Positions 16,975 to 25,920 are shown, numbered from the stretch's first letter. The stretch is DNA of 64,000 bases from Chloroflexia bacterium SDU3-3 (GCA_009268125.1 WBOU01000003.1:1-64000); one strand, 5' to 3'. Numbers and translations are program-made. The notes: generated by a model from the sequence alone, not told the origin.

Positions 16975-19107
16975 GTGAGCGAGCAGAGCACCCTGACCCA
17001 GGCATTCAGCACCTACGGCGACGAGCTCTACCAGGCCGCGCTGCTGCTCGCCCCCAGCCCCCGGCGGGCCGAGGCGCTGCTGCTGCGCGCCGCGCGCTCG
17101 CTGGCCGCCGCGCCGCCCGCCCAGCTCGATCTGCCAGGGGCGCTCGCGGCGCTGCTGGCCGCCCTGCCCGAGGCCGAGGCCAGCGCCGCACCCGGCGGCC
17201 CCTGGGCCGCCAGCCCGGCCCCGCCGCTGGCCGCGCTGGCGGCGCTGCCCGCCGCCCAGCGGCTGGCGCTCGACATGGCGCTGCGCTACGACTACCAGCC
17301 CGCCCAGGTGGCCGCGCTGTTCGGGGGCGACCGGCAGCGCGCCGAGCAGGCGCTCGCCAGCGCGCTGCTGGCCGTCGCCCCGGCGGCGCTGCCCGATCTG
17401 CCCGAGCCGCTGCGCCAGCTGGATGCCGCCCCCGAGACATGCCAGCTGGTGCGCCGCACCCTGGCCGCCCGCACCGACACCTCGTTCAACGCCCACATAC
17501 GCGGCCACCTGGCCAGCTGCGCCAGCTGCCGCGCCGCCGAGCAGGCCATCGGCCAGGTGCGCGCGCTGGCCGAGCAGGCCATGCGCCGAGCCATGCGCGG
17601 CACGCCCATGCCCGCCCGCCTGGCCGAGCAGATCCAGGCGATCATCGCGCCCGCGCCGCGCGCGGCCAGGGCCGCCCAGCTGCTGCGCCAGCCGATCGTG
17701 ATGCAGGGCCTGCTGCTGCTGGCCGTGCTGGGCCTGATGGCCGCGCTCATCCTGCCCAGGCCGCAGCAGCAGGCCATGGGCAGCACCAGCATCACCCCGC
17801 GCCAGCTGATCGAGCAGGCCCGCGCCACGCTCTACACCGCGCCCGAGGGCCAGCCCACGTGGCATAGCCGCTACGAGATGCGCTGGGATTTCAGCGACAA
17901 GCTCTACGCCAATCTGGTCGGCGATCTCTGGCTCGACCAGGGCGAGCAGCGCTACCGCGCCCAGCTGACCCACGCGGCTGGCGGCGCGCCCTACGAGCTG
18001 CTGCTGGCGCGCGGCGAGGACACCTGGTACAGCGCCACGCCCACCTACGGGCAGTCGATCTACGGCCTGCTCTACCCCGCCGACACGCCCAACATTCAGT
18101 TCAAGCTGCCCGAGGCCCAGCGCGGCCCGTTCCTGCAGGCCCGGCTGGCCGATGGCGCGTGGGGCTTGGCCCAGCGCTACCTTGAGCTGGGGCTGCAAGC
18201 CAAGTCGCTGCGCAGCTGGGGCCGCCAGCGCGGCGCCGACGGCAGCGAGCAGATCATCATCGGCTTCGAGGCGGCCTGCCCCACCAGCCTGAGCATGCCC
18301 CAGGAGCACCCGCCCACCGTCACCATCCTGCTGGCTATCGACGAGGCCAGCGGGCGGCTGCGCGAGATCCGCGAGCTGACGCCGCAGGGCGACGGCCAGC
18401 TGGCCAGCCGCACCATGTGGCGGCTCACCGCCGGGGAGCCGATCCCCGAAGAGCAGACCGCCACGCTGTTCAGCATCCAGCTGGCCTACAATGGCACCGG
18501 GTCGTTTGCCCGCGCCGAAAACATAGCGGATCTATACGTGCCGACCATCCCCTTCCTGATCGACTGGGTGGAGATGCGGGCGCAGATGCTGGTGCGAGAG
18601 GATGACCAGCGGGGCTGGATGCTGCCCGCCAGCCCCCCGGCAGGCGTCGACCGCGCCATGATGGTGGAGCAGGTCGATGGCAAGCGTGCGGCGATCTATC
18701 TTGGCCCCCAGAAGCGGCTGGTGATCTACAGCCCCACCTTCAACCCTGGCCGCACCATCGCCTGGCTGGCGGCGGCGCTCTCCTCGCAGTACGATCCATC
18801 CACGCCCATGCTGCCCGGCATCCCAGCGCCCGTAGACGACGACGCGGCCATGATCTTCTCCAACCTCTCATCTCAGCCCATGGAGTTCCGCCACAGCGAC
18901 AGCGCGCTGATCGCGATCAAGCCCGGCCTGCACCAACACTATGGCACGCAGGTGGTGTGGAACACCGGCCAGCGGTCGCAGCAGCACGTCACCATCATCG
19001 AGTCGTTTGGCTTCAGCTACGAGGAGCTGCAGCAGGTGGTGGATAGCCTGGCCCCCTTCAACCAGCAGACCTACCGAGGCACCGCCGACCTCTTCACCAC
19101 GCCATAA
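16975..19107 (+). CDS. Sigma-like / anti-sigma zinc-finger / membrane fusion protein
   Basis: A 710-residue protein starting at GTG. Residues about 8-135 look like a degenerate ECF sigma factor: a region-2-like helix, then a region-4-like stretch with LAALPAAQRLALDMALRYDY and QPAQVAALFGG. Residues 170-190 hold an anti-sigma zinc finger (His178, Cys182, Cys185 in HLASCASC). One membrane helix (241-260) follows, then a roughly 440-residue, probably extracytoplasmic domain that may be lipoprotein-carrier-like. Such a chain could couple envelope sensing to transcription, but the sigma part may be non-functional. It lies 30 bp after a glycosyltransferase and ends at a strong terminator. Confidence 0.7.
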   Translation: MSEQSTLTQAFSTYGDELYQAALLLAPSPRRAEALLLRAARSLAAAPPAQLDLPGALAALLAALPEAEASAAPGGPWAASPAPPLAALAALPAAQRLALDMALRYDYQPAQVAALFGGDRQRAEQALASALLAVAPAALPDLPEPLRQLDAAPETCQLVRRTLAARTDTSFNAHIRGHLASCASCRAAEQAIGQVRALAEQAMRRAMRGTPMPARLAEQIQAIIAPAPRAARAAQLLRQPIVMQGLLLLAVLGLMAALILPRPQQQAMGSTSITPRQLIEQARATLYTAPEGQPTWHSRYEMRWDFSDKLYANLVGDLWLDQGEQRYRAQLTHAAGGAPYELLLARGEDTWYSATPTYGQSIYGLLYPADTPNIQFKLPEAQRGPFLQARLADGAWGLAQRYLELGLQAKSLRSWGRQRGADGSEQIIIGFEAACPTSLSMPQEHPPTVTILLAIDEASGRLREIRELTPQGDGQLASRTMWRLTAGEPIPEEQTATLFSIQLAYNGTGSFARAENIADLYVPTIPFLIDWVEMRAQMLVREDDQRGWMLPASPPAGVDRAMMVEQVDGKRAAIYLGPQKRLVIYSPTFNPGRTIAWLAAALSSQYDPSTPMLPGIPAPVDDDAAMIFSNLSSQPMEFRHSDSALIAIKPGLHQHYGTQVVWNTGQRSQQHVTIIESFGFSYEELQQVVDSLAPFNQQTYRGTADLFTTP

Positions 19108-19147
19108 ACCGAGCGGCCACACGCCCGTAGGCATGTGGCCGCTCGGT
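19108..19147. terminator. Bidirectional hairpin terminator
   Basis: ACCGAGCGGCCACA at 19108-19121 pairs perfectly with 19134-19147. It lies between two converging genes, directly after the stop of the fusion protein and 21 bp beyond the stop of the receiver gene. Confidence 0.75.
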
Positions 19148-19168
19148 CCCCCCGGCAGAAAGATTCGC

Positions 19169-19558
19169 TTATGTGCAGCTGCGCGCCCAGATCTCGCGGA
19201 TGTTGGCGGGCAGCCGCATGGGGTCGAATGGCTTGCTGATCACATCCAGCGCGCCCATCGCCTGATACTGGGCGATCTCGTGCGACTGGACCTTGGCGGT
19301 CATAAAGATCACCGGGATGCCCGCCGTCGCCGGGTTGGCGCGCAGCTCGCTGAGCGTGGTCGGGCCATCCATCATCGGCATCATCACATCCAGCAGGATG
19401 ATGTCGGGGTGGAAGATCGGTGCCTTCGCCAGGGCCTCTGGCCCCGAGCTGCAGATCTCGACAGTGAACTGGCCAAGCACCTCAAGCGCCATCTGCGCGA
19501 TGGTCTGGATATCTGGCTCATCTTCAACCATCATCACACGTTGGAGTGGTGCGCTCAT
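19169..19558 (-). CDS. CheY-like single-domain response regulator
   Basis: A 129-residue stand-alone receiver. Acidic residues sit in VEDEPD (11-16), phospho-acceptor Asp57 in LLDVMMPMMDG, Thr87 in FMTAK and Lys109 in ISKPFD. There is no output domain, so it would act by binding a partner or within a phosphorelay. The gene converges on the fusion protein at 16975 and is separated from uxaC by 137 bp. Confidence 0.93.
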   Translation of the reverse strand: MSAPLQRVMMVEDEPDIQTIAQMALEVLGQFTVEICSSGPEALAKAPIFHPDIILLDVMMPMMDGPTTLSELRANPATAGIPVIFMTAKVQSHEIAQYQAMGALDVISKPFDPMRLPANIREIWARSCT

Positions 19559-19695
19559 CAGCTGGTTCCTTTTGGGGCTGGCGCATTGGCAAGCGCCAAA
19601 CCTTCAGCCTGCCATACAGACATCTCACCCCAAAATTATACCGAGCGGATGTGCGCACTCCTTTGCAAAAGTGTGACAAGAGTCGCTCAGAATTG

Positions 19696-21117
19696 TCACG
19701 CATCGAGCCGATAGGCGCGCCTGGCCAGATCCACCGCCATCAGCCGAGCCATGGCGTGGGCGTCGTCCTCGTCGATCTGGCCCTCCAGCGCCAGCCCGGC
19801 CAGCCAGTCGCAGCTGACGCGCCGCCAGACATCGTGGCGGGCGGGGATGGATGCGAAGGCCCGCGTGTCGTCGTTGAAGCCAGCGGTGTTGAACAGGCCC
19901 GCCGTCTCCAGCACGCTGTCGAAGTAGCGCCGCATGCCGTTCACGCTGTCGAAGAACCACCAGGGCGGGCCGAGCAGCACGGCGGGGTAGTGCCCGGCGA
20001 TCGGCGCGAGCTCGCGGCTGTAGCTGCTCTCATCCAGGGTGAAGAGGATGAGGCGCAGGCGCGGGTCGTTGCCGTAGGCGTTCAGCAGGGGCTGGAGCGC
20101 GCGAGTCCACTCGGTGGCCAGCGGGATGTCCGCGCCCTTGTCCAGCCCGAAGCGCTCGAACACCGCCGCGTTGTGGTTGCGCGCGCTGCCCACGTGCAGC
20201 TGCATCACCAGGCCATCCTCGGCGCTCATGCGGGCCAGCTCGATCAGCATGTGGCCGGTGAAGCGGGCCGCGTCGTCGGCCTGGGGCTGGCCGCGCAGGG
20301 CGCGCGCGAAGATCGCCTCGGCCTCCACATCGGTTAGGCGCTGGGTATAGGCGGTCAGCGCGGCGTGGTCGGTGGCCTTGGCCCCCAGCTCGCGGAAGAA
20401 GGCCCGCCGCTGCTCTAGCGCCTGGATGAAGCTGGCGTAGCTGGCCACATCCACGCCCGACACCTGGCTCAGCCGGTCGATATTGCCGCGCCAGCCGGGG
20501 GCGTCCAGGTTCACCACGCCGTCGGGGCGGAAGGTCGGGCGCACCTGCTGCCAGCCCTCGGTGTGCAGGCGGCGATGGTGGTCGAGCGTGTCGGTGGCGG
20601 CGTCGGTGGTGCAGAGCACCTCGATGCCGAAGCGCTTGAACAGGGCGCGCGGCTGGAACTCGGGCCGGGCCAGCTTGGCGGCGATCTGGTCGTACAGGCG
20701 CTGGGCGTTCTCGCCGCTGGGCTTCTCCTCAATGCCAAACACCTCGGTCAGCTCGGCGGCGAGCCACAGGCCGGTGGGCGTGCCGCGAAACAGCGCGAAG
20801 TTCTCGGCGAAGTGCTGCCAGATCTGGCGGTGATCGGCCTGGCTGGGCGTGCCATCGGCGCGGGGCACGCCCAGCGCATCCAGCGCGATGCCCTGGCTGT
20901 AGAGCATGCGGAACACGTAGTGGTCGGGGATGATAAACAGGTCGGCTGGCGAGCCGAACCCGGCGCTGGCGCTGGAGAGCAGGGCCGGGTCGACATGGCC
21001 GTGCGGGCTGACGATCGGCAGGTCGCGCACCTGGGCGTACAGCTCGCGGGCCAGGGCGCGGCGCGACGGCTCGGGGCTGAAGCAGCGGTCGGGGGAGAGG
21101 CTCCATCGTTGGGACAT
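19696..21117 (-). CDS. uxaC: Uronate isomerase
   Basis: Interconverts D-glucuronate/D-fructuronate and D-galacturonate/D-tagaturonate. About 473 residues, the normal size. It is an amidohydrolase-fold enzyme: the metal-binding HxH is in IVSPHGHVDP near the N-terminus, with the conserved FVF/NPLF-type regions replaced by LPWW-like GPPWWFFDSVNGMRRY and TAGFNDDTRAF near the C-terminus. AAGGAGG lies 6 bp before the ATG at 21117; the ATG at 21120 is an alternative. It lies 43 bp after the AEC transporter gene on the same strand. The LacI-type operator at 21151-21164 precedes it. Confidence 0.93.
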   Translation of the reverse strand: MSQRWSLSPDRCFSPEPSRRALARELYAQVRDLPIVSPHGHVDPALLSSASAGFGSPADLFIIPDHYVFRMLYSQGIALDALGVPRADGTPSQADHRQIWQHFAENFALFRGTPTGLWLAAELTEVFGIEEKPSGENAQRLYDQIAAKLARPEFQPRALFKRFGIEVLCTTDAATDTLDHHRRLHTEGWQQVRPTFRPDGVVNLDAPGWRGNIDRLSQVSGVDVASYASFIQALEQRRAFFRELGAKATDHAALTAYTQRLTDVEAEAIFARALRGQPQADDAARFTGHMLIELARMSAEDGLVMQLHVGSARNHNAAVFERFGLDKGADIPLATEWTRALQPLLNAYGNDPRLRLILFTLDESSYSRELAPIAGHYPAVLLGPPWWFFDSVNGMRRYFDSVLETAGLFNTAGFNDDTRAFASIPARHDVWRRVSCDWLAGLALEGQIDEDDAHAMARLMAVDLARRAYRLDA

Positions 21118-21150
21118 CATAAACCTCCTTGTTCTTGCGCCAACGTTCTG

Positions 21151-21164
21151 GTGAAACGTTCTAC
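21151..21164 (-). promoter_or_regulatory. Operator-like palindrome before uxaC
   Basis: GTGAAACGTTCTAC, with a central CG, matches the other two sites of this locus (GTRAA-CG-TT-type). It overlaps the very end of the transporter gene; no promoter is evident next to it. Confidence 0.45.
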
Positions 21165-22102
21165 TGCATCATCGTGATGATCACGGCCAGCGTCAGCAGG
21201 CTGCCCAGCGACGAGGCAACCACCGCGCTAACCACAAATGGCGGGTGGATGTTGAACTCCAGGGCGATCAAGGTCATATTCACGGCGGTGGGCATGGCGG
21301 CCTGAAGCACGCCTACGCGCATGTCGAGGCCCTGCATGCCCAGCGCCAGCGCCAGCCCCGCTGCCACCAGCGGCGAGACCACCAGGCGCATCGCCACGGC
21401 CAGGGCGGTGAGGCGGGGCTGCTCGAACGAGGCGGCGCGCTGGGCCAACTGCATGCCCAGCACCAGCAGCATCAGCGGCAGCGCAGCATCGGCCATCAGG
21501 TCGACGCCATGGTAGAGGCCGCCGAGCGCGCCGCCCGCCTGGGCCATGCGCAGCCCGCTGGCCCGCACCAGCAGCGCCAGGGCCACCGCGTAGATCTGCG
21601 GCATGCGCAGCACGCGCAGCACCACGGTGCGCGCGTGGTCGCGGGCGCTGGCCGCCGCGCTCGCGCCCGCCGCCGCCACGCCGATGCCGATGGTCTGCGA
21701 CAGAATGCTCTGCGGCAGGAAGAACAGCACGGCCCGCTCGAAGCCAGCCTCGCCAAACGCGAAGTGGGCCAGCGGCAGGCCGAAGTTGCCGGTATTCATG
21801 AACAGGCAGGCCAGCAGCAGCGCGCTCAGCTGCCCGCCGCGCAGGCCCAGGCCACGCCCGCAGGCCATGGTGATCAGGCCCAGGCACACCATCAGCGCGC
21901 ACGAGAGCGCCACCATGCGCAGCGCGTCGCCCCCGCTCACCTGCGCATCCACCAGCGAGGTGAACACCAGCGCGGGGTTCAGCACATACATGGTGATGCG
22001 GTTGAGCGTGAGCAGGTCGATCGGCATCTGCTGGCGCAGCAGGTACCCGGCGGCGACCACCACGATGATCGGCAGCAGCACGGTGGCCAGGACGCCCAGC
22101 AT
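21161..22102 (-). CDS. AEC-family (auxin efflux carrier-like) transporter
   Basis: A roughly 313-residue membrane protein with about 8-10 hydrophobic segments and the family's two half-repeats. Conserved signatures include LNPALVFTSLV in the first half, CLFMNTGNFGLPLA, and ALPLMLLVLGMQLAQ in the second. The start is placed at ATG 22102 because GGAG lies 6 bp before it. AEC proteins move organic anions or sugar acids. Its position upstream of uxaC, under a shared operator-bearing promoter, makes a uronate-related substrate plausible but unproven. Confidence 0.85.
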   Translation of the reverse strand: MLGVLATVLLPIIVVVAAGYLLRQQMPIDLLTLNRITMYVLNPALVFTSLVDAQVSGGDALRMVALSCALMVCLGLITMACGRGLGLRGGQLSALLLACLFMNTGNFGLPLAHFAFGEAGFERAVLFFLPQSILSQTIGIGVAAAGASAAASARDHARTVVLRVLRMPQIYAVALALLVRASGLRMAQAGGALGGLYHGVDLMADAALPLMLLVLGMQLAQRAASFEQPRLTALAVAMRLVVSPLVAAGLALALGMQGLDMRVGVLQAAMPTAVNMTLIALEFNIHPPFVVSAVVASSLGSLLTLAVIITMMQ

Positions 22103-22113
22103 GGTCATCTCCA

Positions 22114-22127
22114 GTAAATCGTTTTAC
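22114..22127 (-). promoter_or_regulatory. LacI-type operator at the transporter promoter
   Basis: GTAAATCGTTTTAC is a near-perfect palindrome around CG. It lies 6 bp downstream of the -10 hexamer, where a bound repressor would block initiation. Confidence 0.7.
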
Positions 22128-22133
22128 CAGGGT

Positions 22134-22162
22134 AGCATACGCAAAAAGCTAGGCCATGTCAA
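22134..22162 (-). promoter_or_regulatory. Sigma70-type promoter of the AEC-uxaC operon
   Basis: On the minus strand, TTGACA (22157-22162), a 17 bp spacer, then TATGCT (22134-22139), followed at once by the operator. Confidence 0.65.
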
Positions 22163-22234
22163 TCGAACCCGCCGTGATTTTTACGCGCTGCTGGCCATGT
22201 CGGAAAAGTCCACATCGCGGGAACTGTTTACCAC

Positions 22235-22535
22235 AAAGTTTCTAACCACCAAGACTCCAAGACTCCAAGGTTTGGAAGGGAATAGGATTCGCATTATTTT
22301 GCTTGTTTTCTGATCCCTGATCCCTTTTTCCCCATCCTTCGTGTCTTGGTGGTAGAAATCCTCTTTCGTCCCCTTGGTGTCTTGGCGTCTTGGTAGTAAA
22401 ACGGTTCTCTCTACCCCGATCTCCGATCCCTTCGTGGTATTCGTCCGCTGTTGTCCCCTTGGTGTCTTGGAGTCTTGGTGGTAAACCGGTTCTCTTCTCA
22501 CTTCGCGTCTTCGTGTCTTCGTGGTAAATCGTCCC
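22235..22535. repeat. R2 repeats, both orientations, five units
   Basis: ACCACCAAGACTCCAAG-type units on one side and inverted units (CTTGGTGTCTTGG..., CTTCGTGTCTTCGTGG) on the other fill the gap between the divergent transporter and LacI genes. Each inverted unit ends GGTAGTAAAACGG or similar. Confidence 0.85.
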
Positions 22536-22540
22536 CCATG

Positions 22541-22569
22541 TTGACAAATCAGGCCATGGTCGCTAGTAT
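22541..22569 (+). promoter_or_regulatory. Sigma70-type promoter of the LacI regulator gene
   Basis: TTGACA (22541-22546), 17 bp, TAGTAT (22564-22569). Confidence 0.65.
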
Positions 22570-22571
22570 TG

Positions 22572-22585
22572 GTAAAACGCTTCAC
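22572..22585 (+). promoter_or_regulatory. LacI-type operator at the regulator's own promoter
   Basis: GTAAAACGCTTCAC, within GGTAAAACGCTTCACC, begins 3 bp after the -10. It has the same layout as the transporter promoter, implying autoregulation. Confidence 0.65.
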
Positions 22586-22604
22586 CTAGCGGAGAGCAGC
22601 CACG

Positions 22605-23645
22605 ATGAGCAAGCGCGCCACCATCACCGACATCGCCAAAGCCGCCAAGGTCTCGGTCGGCACCGTCTCGCATGTGCTGAACGGCAACACCCAGCGCGTG
22701 GGGGCCGAAACCCGCGAGCGCGTGCTGGCCGTGATGCGCGCGCTCGACTACCGCCCCAGCGCCATCGCCCGCAGCATGGCGCGGCGGCGCACCGCCACCA
22801 TCGGCCTGGTGGTCAGCGACATCGTGAACTCGGTGCACGCCGAGGTGATGCAGGGCGTGGAGGAGGCGGCCAGCGCCGCCGGGTTCCAGATCATCCTCAC
22901 CAGCGCGCCCACCATCGAGGCCGAGCAGCAGGCCATCCAGACCATGCGCGCCCAGCAGGTGGCCGGCTGCATCTTCCTGCTCTACTCGCAGCCCCACCCC
23001 AGCCCGCACCTCAGCCAGCTGCGCGAGGACGGCATGCCCCTGGTGGTGATCAACCGCCACCTGCGCGACCGCGCGATCAGCCAGGTGCTGCTAGATGACC
23101 ACGGCGCAGGCGTGACCGCCACCGAGCACCTGCTGGGCCTGGGCCACACCCGCATCGCCACGCTGGCCGGGCCGCTGGGCGGCCCCGAGGCCCCGCGCAG
23201 CGCCACCGAGCGCCACGCGGGCTGGCTCCAGGCCCTGGCCGAGCGCGGCATCCGCCCGCCGCCCGAGTGGGTGATCGACGGCGGCTACAGCGCGGCCCAG
23301 AGCTACCAGGCCGTGCGCCAGTTCCTGGCCCGCCCCTGGGCCGAGGGCCAGCGCCCCACCGCGCTGTTCGCCAGCAACTTCACCATGGCCACCGCCGCGC
23401 TCAAGGCCCTGCACGAGGCGGGCGCGCGCATCCCCGCCGATCTGGCGATCGTGAGCGTGGACGACCCGCCCCAGGCCGCCTACACCTACCCCGCGCTCAC
23501 CAGCCTCTCGCTGCCGGTGGCCGAGGCGGGCCGCATCGCCGCCCGCACGCTGCTGGGCTGGGTGGCGGGCGGCGAGCAGCCCTGCGCCCAGCACATCACG
23601 CTGGGCTTCACCCTGCACGTGCGCGAGTCGTGCGGCGGTGCCTAG
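22605..23645 (+). CDS. LacI-family transcriptional regulator
   Basis: A 346-residue repressor. The N-terminal helix-turn-helix (TITDIAKAAKVSVGTVSHVLN) and hinge (YRPSAIARSMARRRT) are followed by a periplasmic-binding-protein-like effector domain starting IGLVVSDIVNSVHAEVMQGVEEAA and ending with the usual LTSLSLPVAEAGRIAARTLL. It probably represses the divergent AEC-uxaC operon and itself, and perhaps the downstream dehydrogenase and isomerase genes, with a sugar-acid as inducer. The palindromes at 22572, 22114 and 21151 are the proposed sites. Confidence 0.93.
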   Translation: MSKRATITDIAKAAKVSVGTVSHVLNGNTQRVGAETRERVLAVMRALDYRPSAIARSMARRRTATIGLVVSDIVNSVHAEVMQGVEEAASAAGFQIILTSAPTIEAEQQAIQTMRAQQVAGCIFLLYSQPHPSPHLSQLREDGMPLVVINRHLRDRAISQVLLDDHGAGVTATEHLLGLGHTRIATLAGPLGGPEAPRSATERHAGWLQALAERGIRPPPEWVIDGGYSAAQSYQAVRQFLARPWAEGQRPTALFASNFTMATAALKALHEAGARIPADLAIVSVDDPPQAAYTYPALTSLSLPVAEAGRIAARTLLGWVAGGEQPCAQHITLGFTLHVRESCGGA

Positions 23646-23712
23646 CAAAAAACTGTCGGTATCGCGCACACACACGTGTTGAAATACGGAATTGCAAAGG
23701 AGCAAAGAGCCT

Positions 23713-24843
23713 ATGACCACCGACTACGGAGAGCTACTTCGCTATGTGATCGTCGGCGGGGCGGGCGGCATCGCCCAGACCCACATCCAGGCCCTGGCGC
23801 AGACCCCCGGCGCGCAGATCGTGGCGATCAGCGACCTAGACGAGCAGAAGGGCAGCGAGCGGGCCGCCCAGCTCGGCTGCGCCTTCTTCCGCGACCACCA
23901 GCCTATGCTGGCCGAGTTCCGCCCCGACGTGGCCGTGATCTGCACGCCCCACCCCTCGCACGCGGCCATCGCCATCGACTGCCTGCGGGCGGGCGCGCAC
24001 GTGCTGGCCGAGAAGCCCATGGCGGTGGAGCCAGCCGAGGGCGACGCGATGGTGGCCGCCGCCCGCGCGGCGGGCAAGATCCTGGCGGTCAACTTCCAGC
24101 AGCGCTTCCGGCCCCAGATCGAGTTCATGAAGCGATTCATCGAGGGCGGCGAGCTGGGCGAGCTGGTGCGCGTGCTGATGGTCGCACCGTGGTTCCGCAC
24201 GGCCACCTACTACCGCTCGGCGGGCTGGCGCGGCACCTGGAAGGGCGAGGGCGGCGGCGTGCTGCTGAACCAAGCCCCCCACAACCTCGACCTGCTGTGC
24301 CACCTGGCGGGCATGCCTACCAAGGTCTGGGGCATCGCCAGCACCCGCGCCCACGCCATCGAGTGCGAGGACACCGCCCAGGCTATGCTGGAATTTGCCA
24401 ACGGCGCGCCCGGCTACCTCTACGGCAGCACGGTGGAGACCGGCAAAGAGATCCTGCAGATCTTCGGCGACAAGGCCAGCCTAGAGCTGAGCGGCGACGG
24501 CGTGAGCGTGACGCGCTACGAGCAGCCGCAGAGCGTGTTCCGCGCCAGCTCGCCCGAGCTGTGGGCCGCGCCTCAGGCCACCACCGAGCACTTCAGCCTC
24601 AGCCCAGGGCAGGGCGCGCAGGCCATCCCGGCGGGCGGCCATGGCGACCATGTGGCTGTGCACCACGACCTGCGCCGCGCCATCCTCACCGGCAGCGCGC
24701 CGCGCGCCGATGGCCAGCAGGCCATGATGTCGCTGGAGCTGGCCAACGCCATCATCCTCTCTAGCCACACCGAGCGCGCCATCCGCCTGCCGGTCGACCG
24801 CGACGAGTACCACCAGCTGCTCACGCAGCTTCGCAGCGCCTAG
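23713..24843 (+). CDS. Gfo/Idh/MocA-family NAD(P)-dependent oxidoreductase
   Basis: A roughly 376-residue dehydrogenase acting on a sugar, sugar acid or inositol-like substrate. The Rossmann motif is VIVGGAGGIAQTHIQAL. The conserved lysine is in VLAEKPMAV. The substrate helix GVLLNQAPHNLDLLCHLAG carries the catalytic-type Asp/His. The start at 23713 follows AAAGGAG by 10 bp; an in-frame ATG at 23692 precedes the site and is less likely. It sits 67 bp after the LacI gene and 26 bp before the isomerase at 24870, so probably in one operon. Confidence 0.9.
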   Translation: MTTDYGELLRYVIVGGAGGIAQTHIQALAQTPGAQIVAISDLDEQKGSERAAQLGCAFFRDHQPMLAEFRPDVAVICTPHPSHAAIAIDCLRAGAHVLAEKPMAVEPAEGDAMVAAARAAGKILAVNFQQRFRPQIEFMKRFIEGGELGELVRVLMVAPWFRTATYYRSAGWRGTWKGEGGGVLLNQAPHNLDLLCHLAGMPTKVWGIASTRAHAIECEDTAQAMLEFANGAPGYLYGSTVETGKEILQIFGDKASLELSGDGVSVTRYEQPQSVFRASSPELWAAPQATTEHFSLSPGQGAQAIPAGGHGDHVAVHHDLRRAILTGSAPRADGQQAMMSLELANAIILSSHTERAIRLPVDRDEYHQLLTQLRSA

Positions 24844-24869
24844 CGAACCGCATAGAAAGGAAGGGCACC

Positions 24870-25688
24870 ATGGCAGATCATCGGTTCACCATCAGCGCCT
24901 TTGGCGATGAGATCGACGCCGACCTAGAGACCCAGCTGCGCGTGCTGGCCTCGGAGGACATCCGGGCCATCGAGCTGCGCAGCGCCTGGGGCATCAACGT
25001 GCTGGACCTGACCGCCGACCAGCTGCGGGAGTCGCGCGCGCTGCTCGACCGCCACGGCTTCGCGGTCTCGGCGGTGGGCAGCCCGATCGGCAAGTCGCCG
25101 ATCGCGCAGGATGCGGCCTTCGAGCTGGGGCGGCTGGAGCAGGCCATCCGCGCCTGCGACGCGCTAGGCACGCGCAACATCCGCGTGTTCTCGTACTATG
25201 TGGATGAGGCCGACCCCGCCGCCAGCCGCGACGAGGTGGTGGCGCGCATGGGCGCGCTGGCCGCCCGCGCCGCCGCCGAGGGCGTGACGCTGTTCCACGA
25301 GAACGAGAAGGGCATCTTCGGCGACATCCCCGCGCGCTGCCGCGACATCCTGGCCAGCGTGGGGTCGCCCGCGCTGCGGATGGCCTTCGACCCGGCCAAC
25401 TTCGTGCAGTGCGGCGTGCGCCCCATGACCGAGGGCTGGGACGCGCTGGCCGAGTTCACCACCCACATCCACATCAAAGATGCCAAGCTCGACACGGGCT
25501 ACGTGACCCCGGCGGGCGAGGGCGACGGCGAGCTGCCCCAGCTGCTGGCCACCCTGCGCGAGCGCGGCTACCAGGGCTACCTGACGCTGGAGCCGCACCT
25601 GCAGTTCGCTGGCCCCTCCGGCGGCTTCAGCGGCGAGGAGGGCATGCGCGTGGCGGCGCGGGCGCTGCGCGGGCTGCTGGCACGTTAA
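24870..25688 (+). CDS. Sugar phosphate isomerase/epimerase (xylose isomerase-like TIM barrel)
   Basis: A 272-residue TIM-barrel protein. Metal-ligand positions of the family are visible: FHENEKGIFGD with Glu, MAFDPANFVQCG with Asp, HIHIKDAKLDTG with His and Asp, and LTLEPHLQF with Glu. This completes a Glu-Asp-His-Glu site, suggesting an active isomerase or epimerase. AAAGGAAGG precedes the ATG. Together with the neighbouring dehydrogenase it would convert a sugar-derived keto intermediate; the exact substrate is unknown. Confidence 0.88.
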   Translation: MADHRFTISAFGDEIDADLETQLRVLASEDIRAIELRSAWGINVLDLTADQLRESRALLDRHGFAVSAVGSPIGKSPIAQDAAFELGRLEQAIRACDALGTRNIRVFSYYVDEADPAASRDEVVARMGALAARAAAEGVTLFHENEKGIFGDIPARCRDILASVGSPALRMAFDPANFVQCGVRPMTEGWDALAEFTTHIHIKDAKLDTGYVTPAGEGDGELPQLLATLRERGYQGYLTLEPHLQFAGPSGGFSGEEGMRVAARALRGLLAR

Positions 25689-25691
25689 ACG

Positions 25692-25920
25692 TTCACCACG
25701 AAGACGCGAAGGCGTGAAGGGGAACCGTTTTACCACCAAGACTCCAAGGCTCCAAGATTTGGAGAGACAGGGCATTGGTGTGTTCAGCGGGCGGTGGGCG
25801 GGCATTATGTCCGGCCAACAGCGAACCCAATGATCGCAGCGCCAATCAACGATGTAGGGGCGGATCTTGTGTCCGCCCACATCGCCCGCATCGCATGCTG
25901 CGATGTGGGCGATGTGCCAA
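25692..25920. repeat. R2 unit followed by R3 inverted repeat
   Basis: ACCACGAAGACGCGAAGG and ACCACCAAGACTCCAAGG (R2) at 25697-25760 are followed by GTAGGGGCGGATCTTGTGTC and CGCCCACATCGC (R3) near 25855-25890, with a mirrored GATGTGGGCGATGTG just before array C. Confidence 0.8.
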
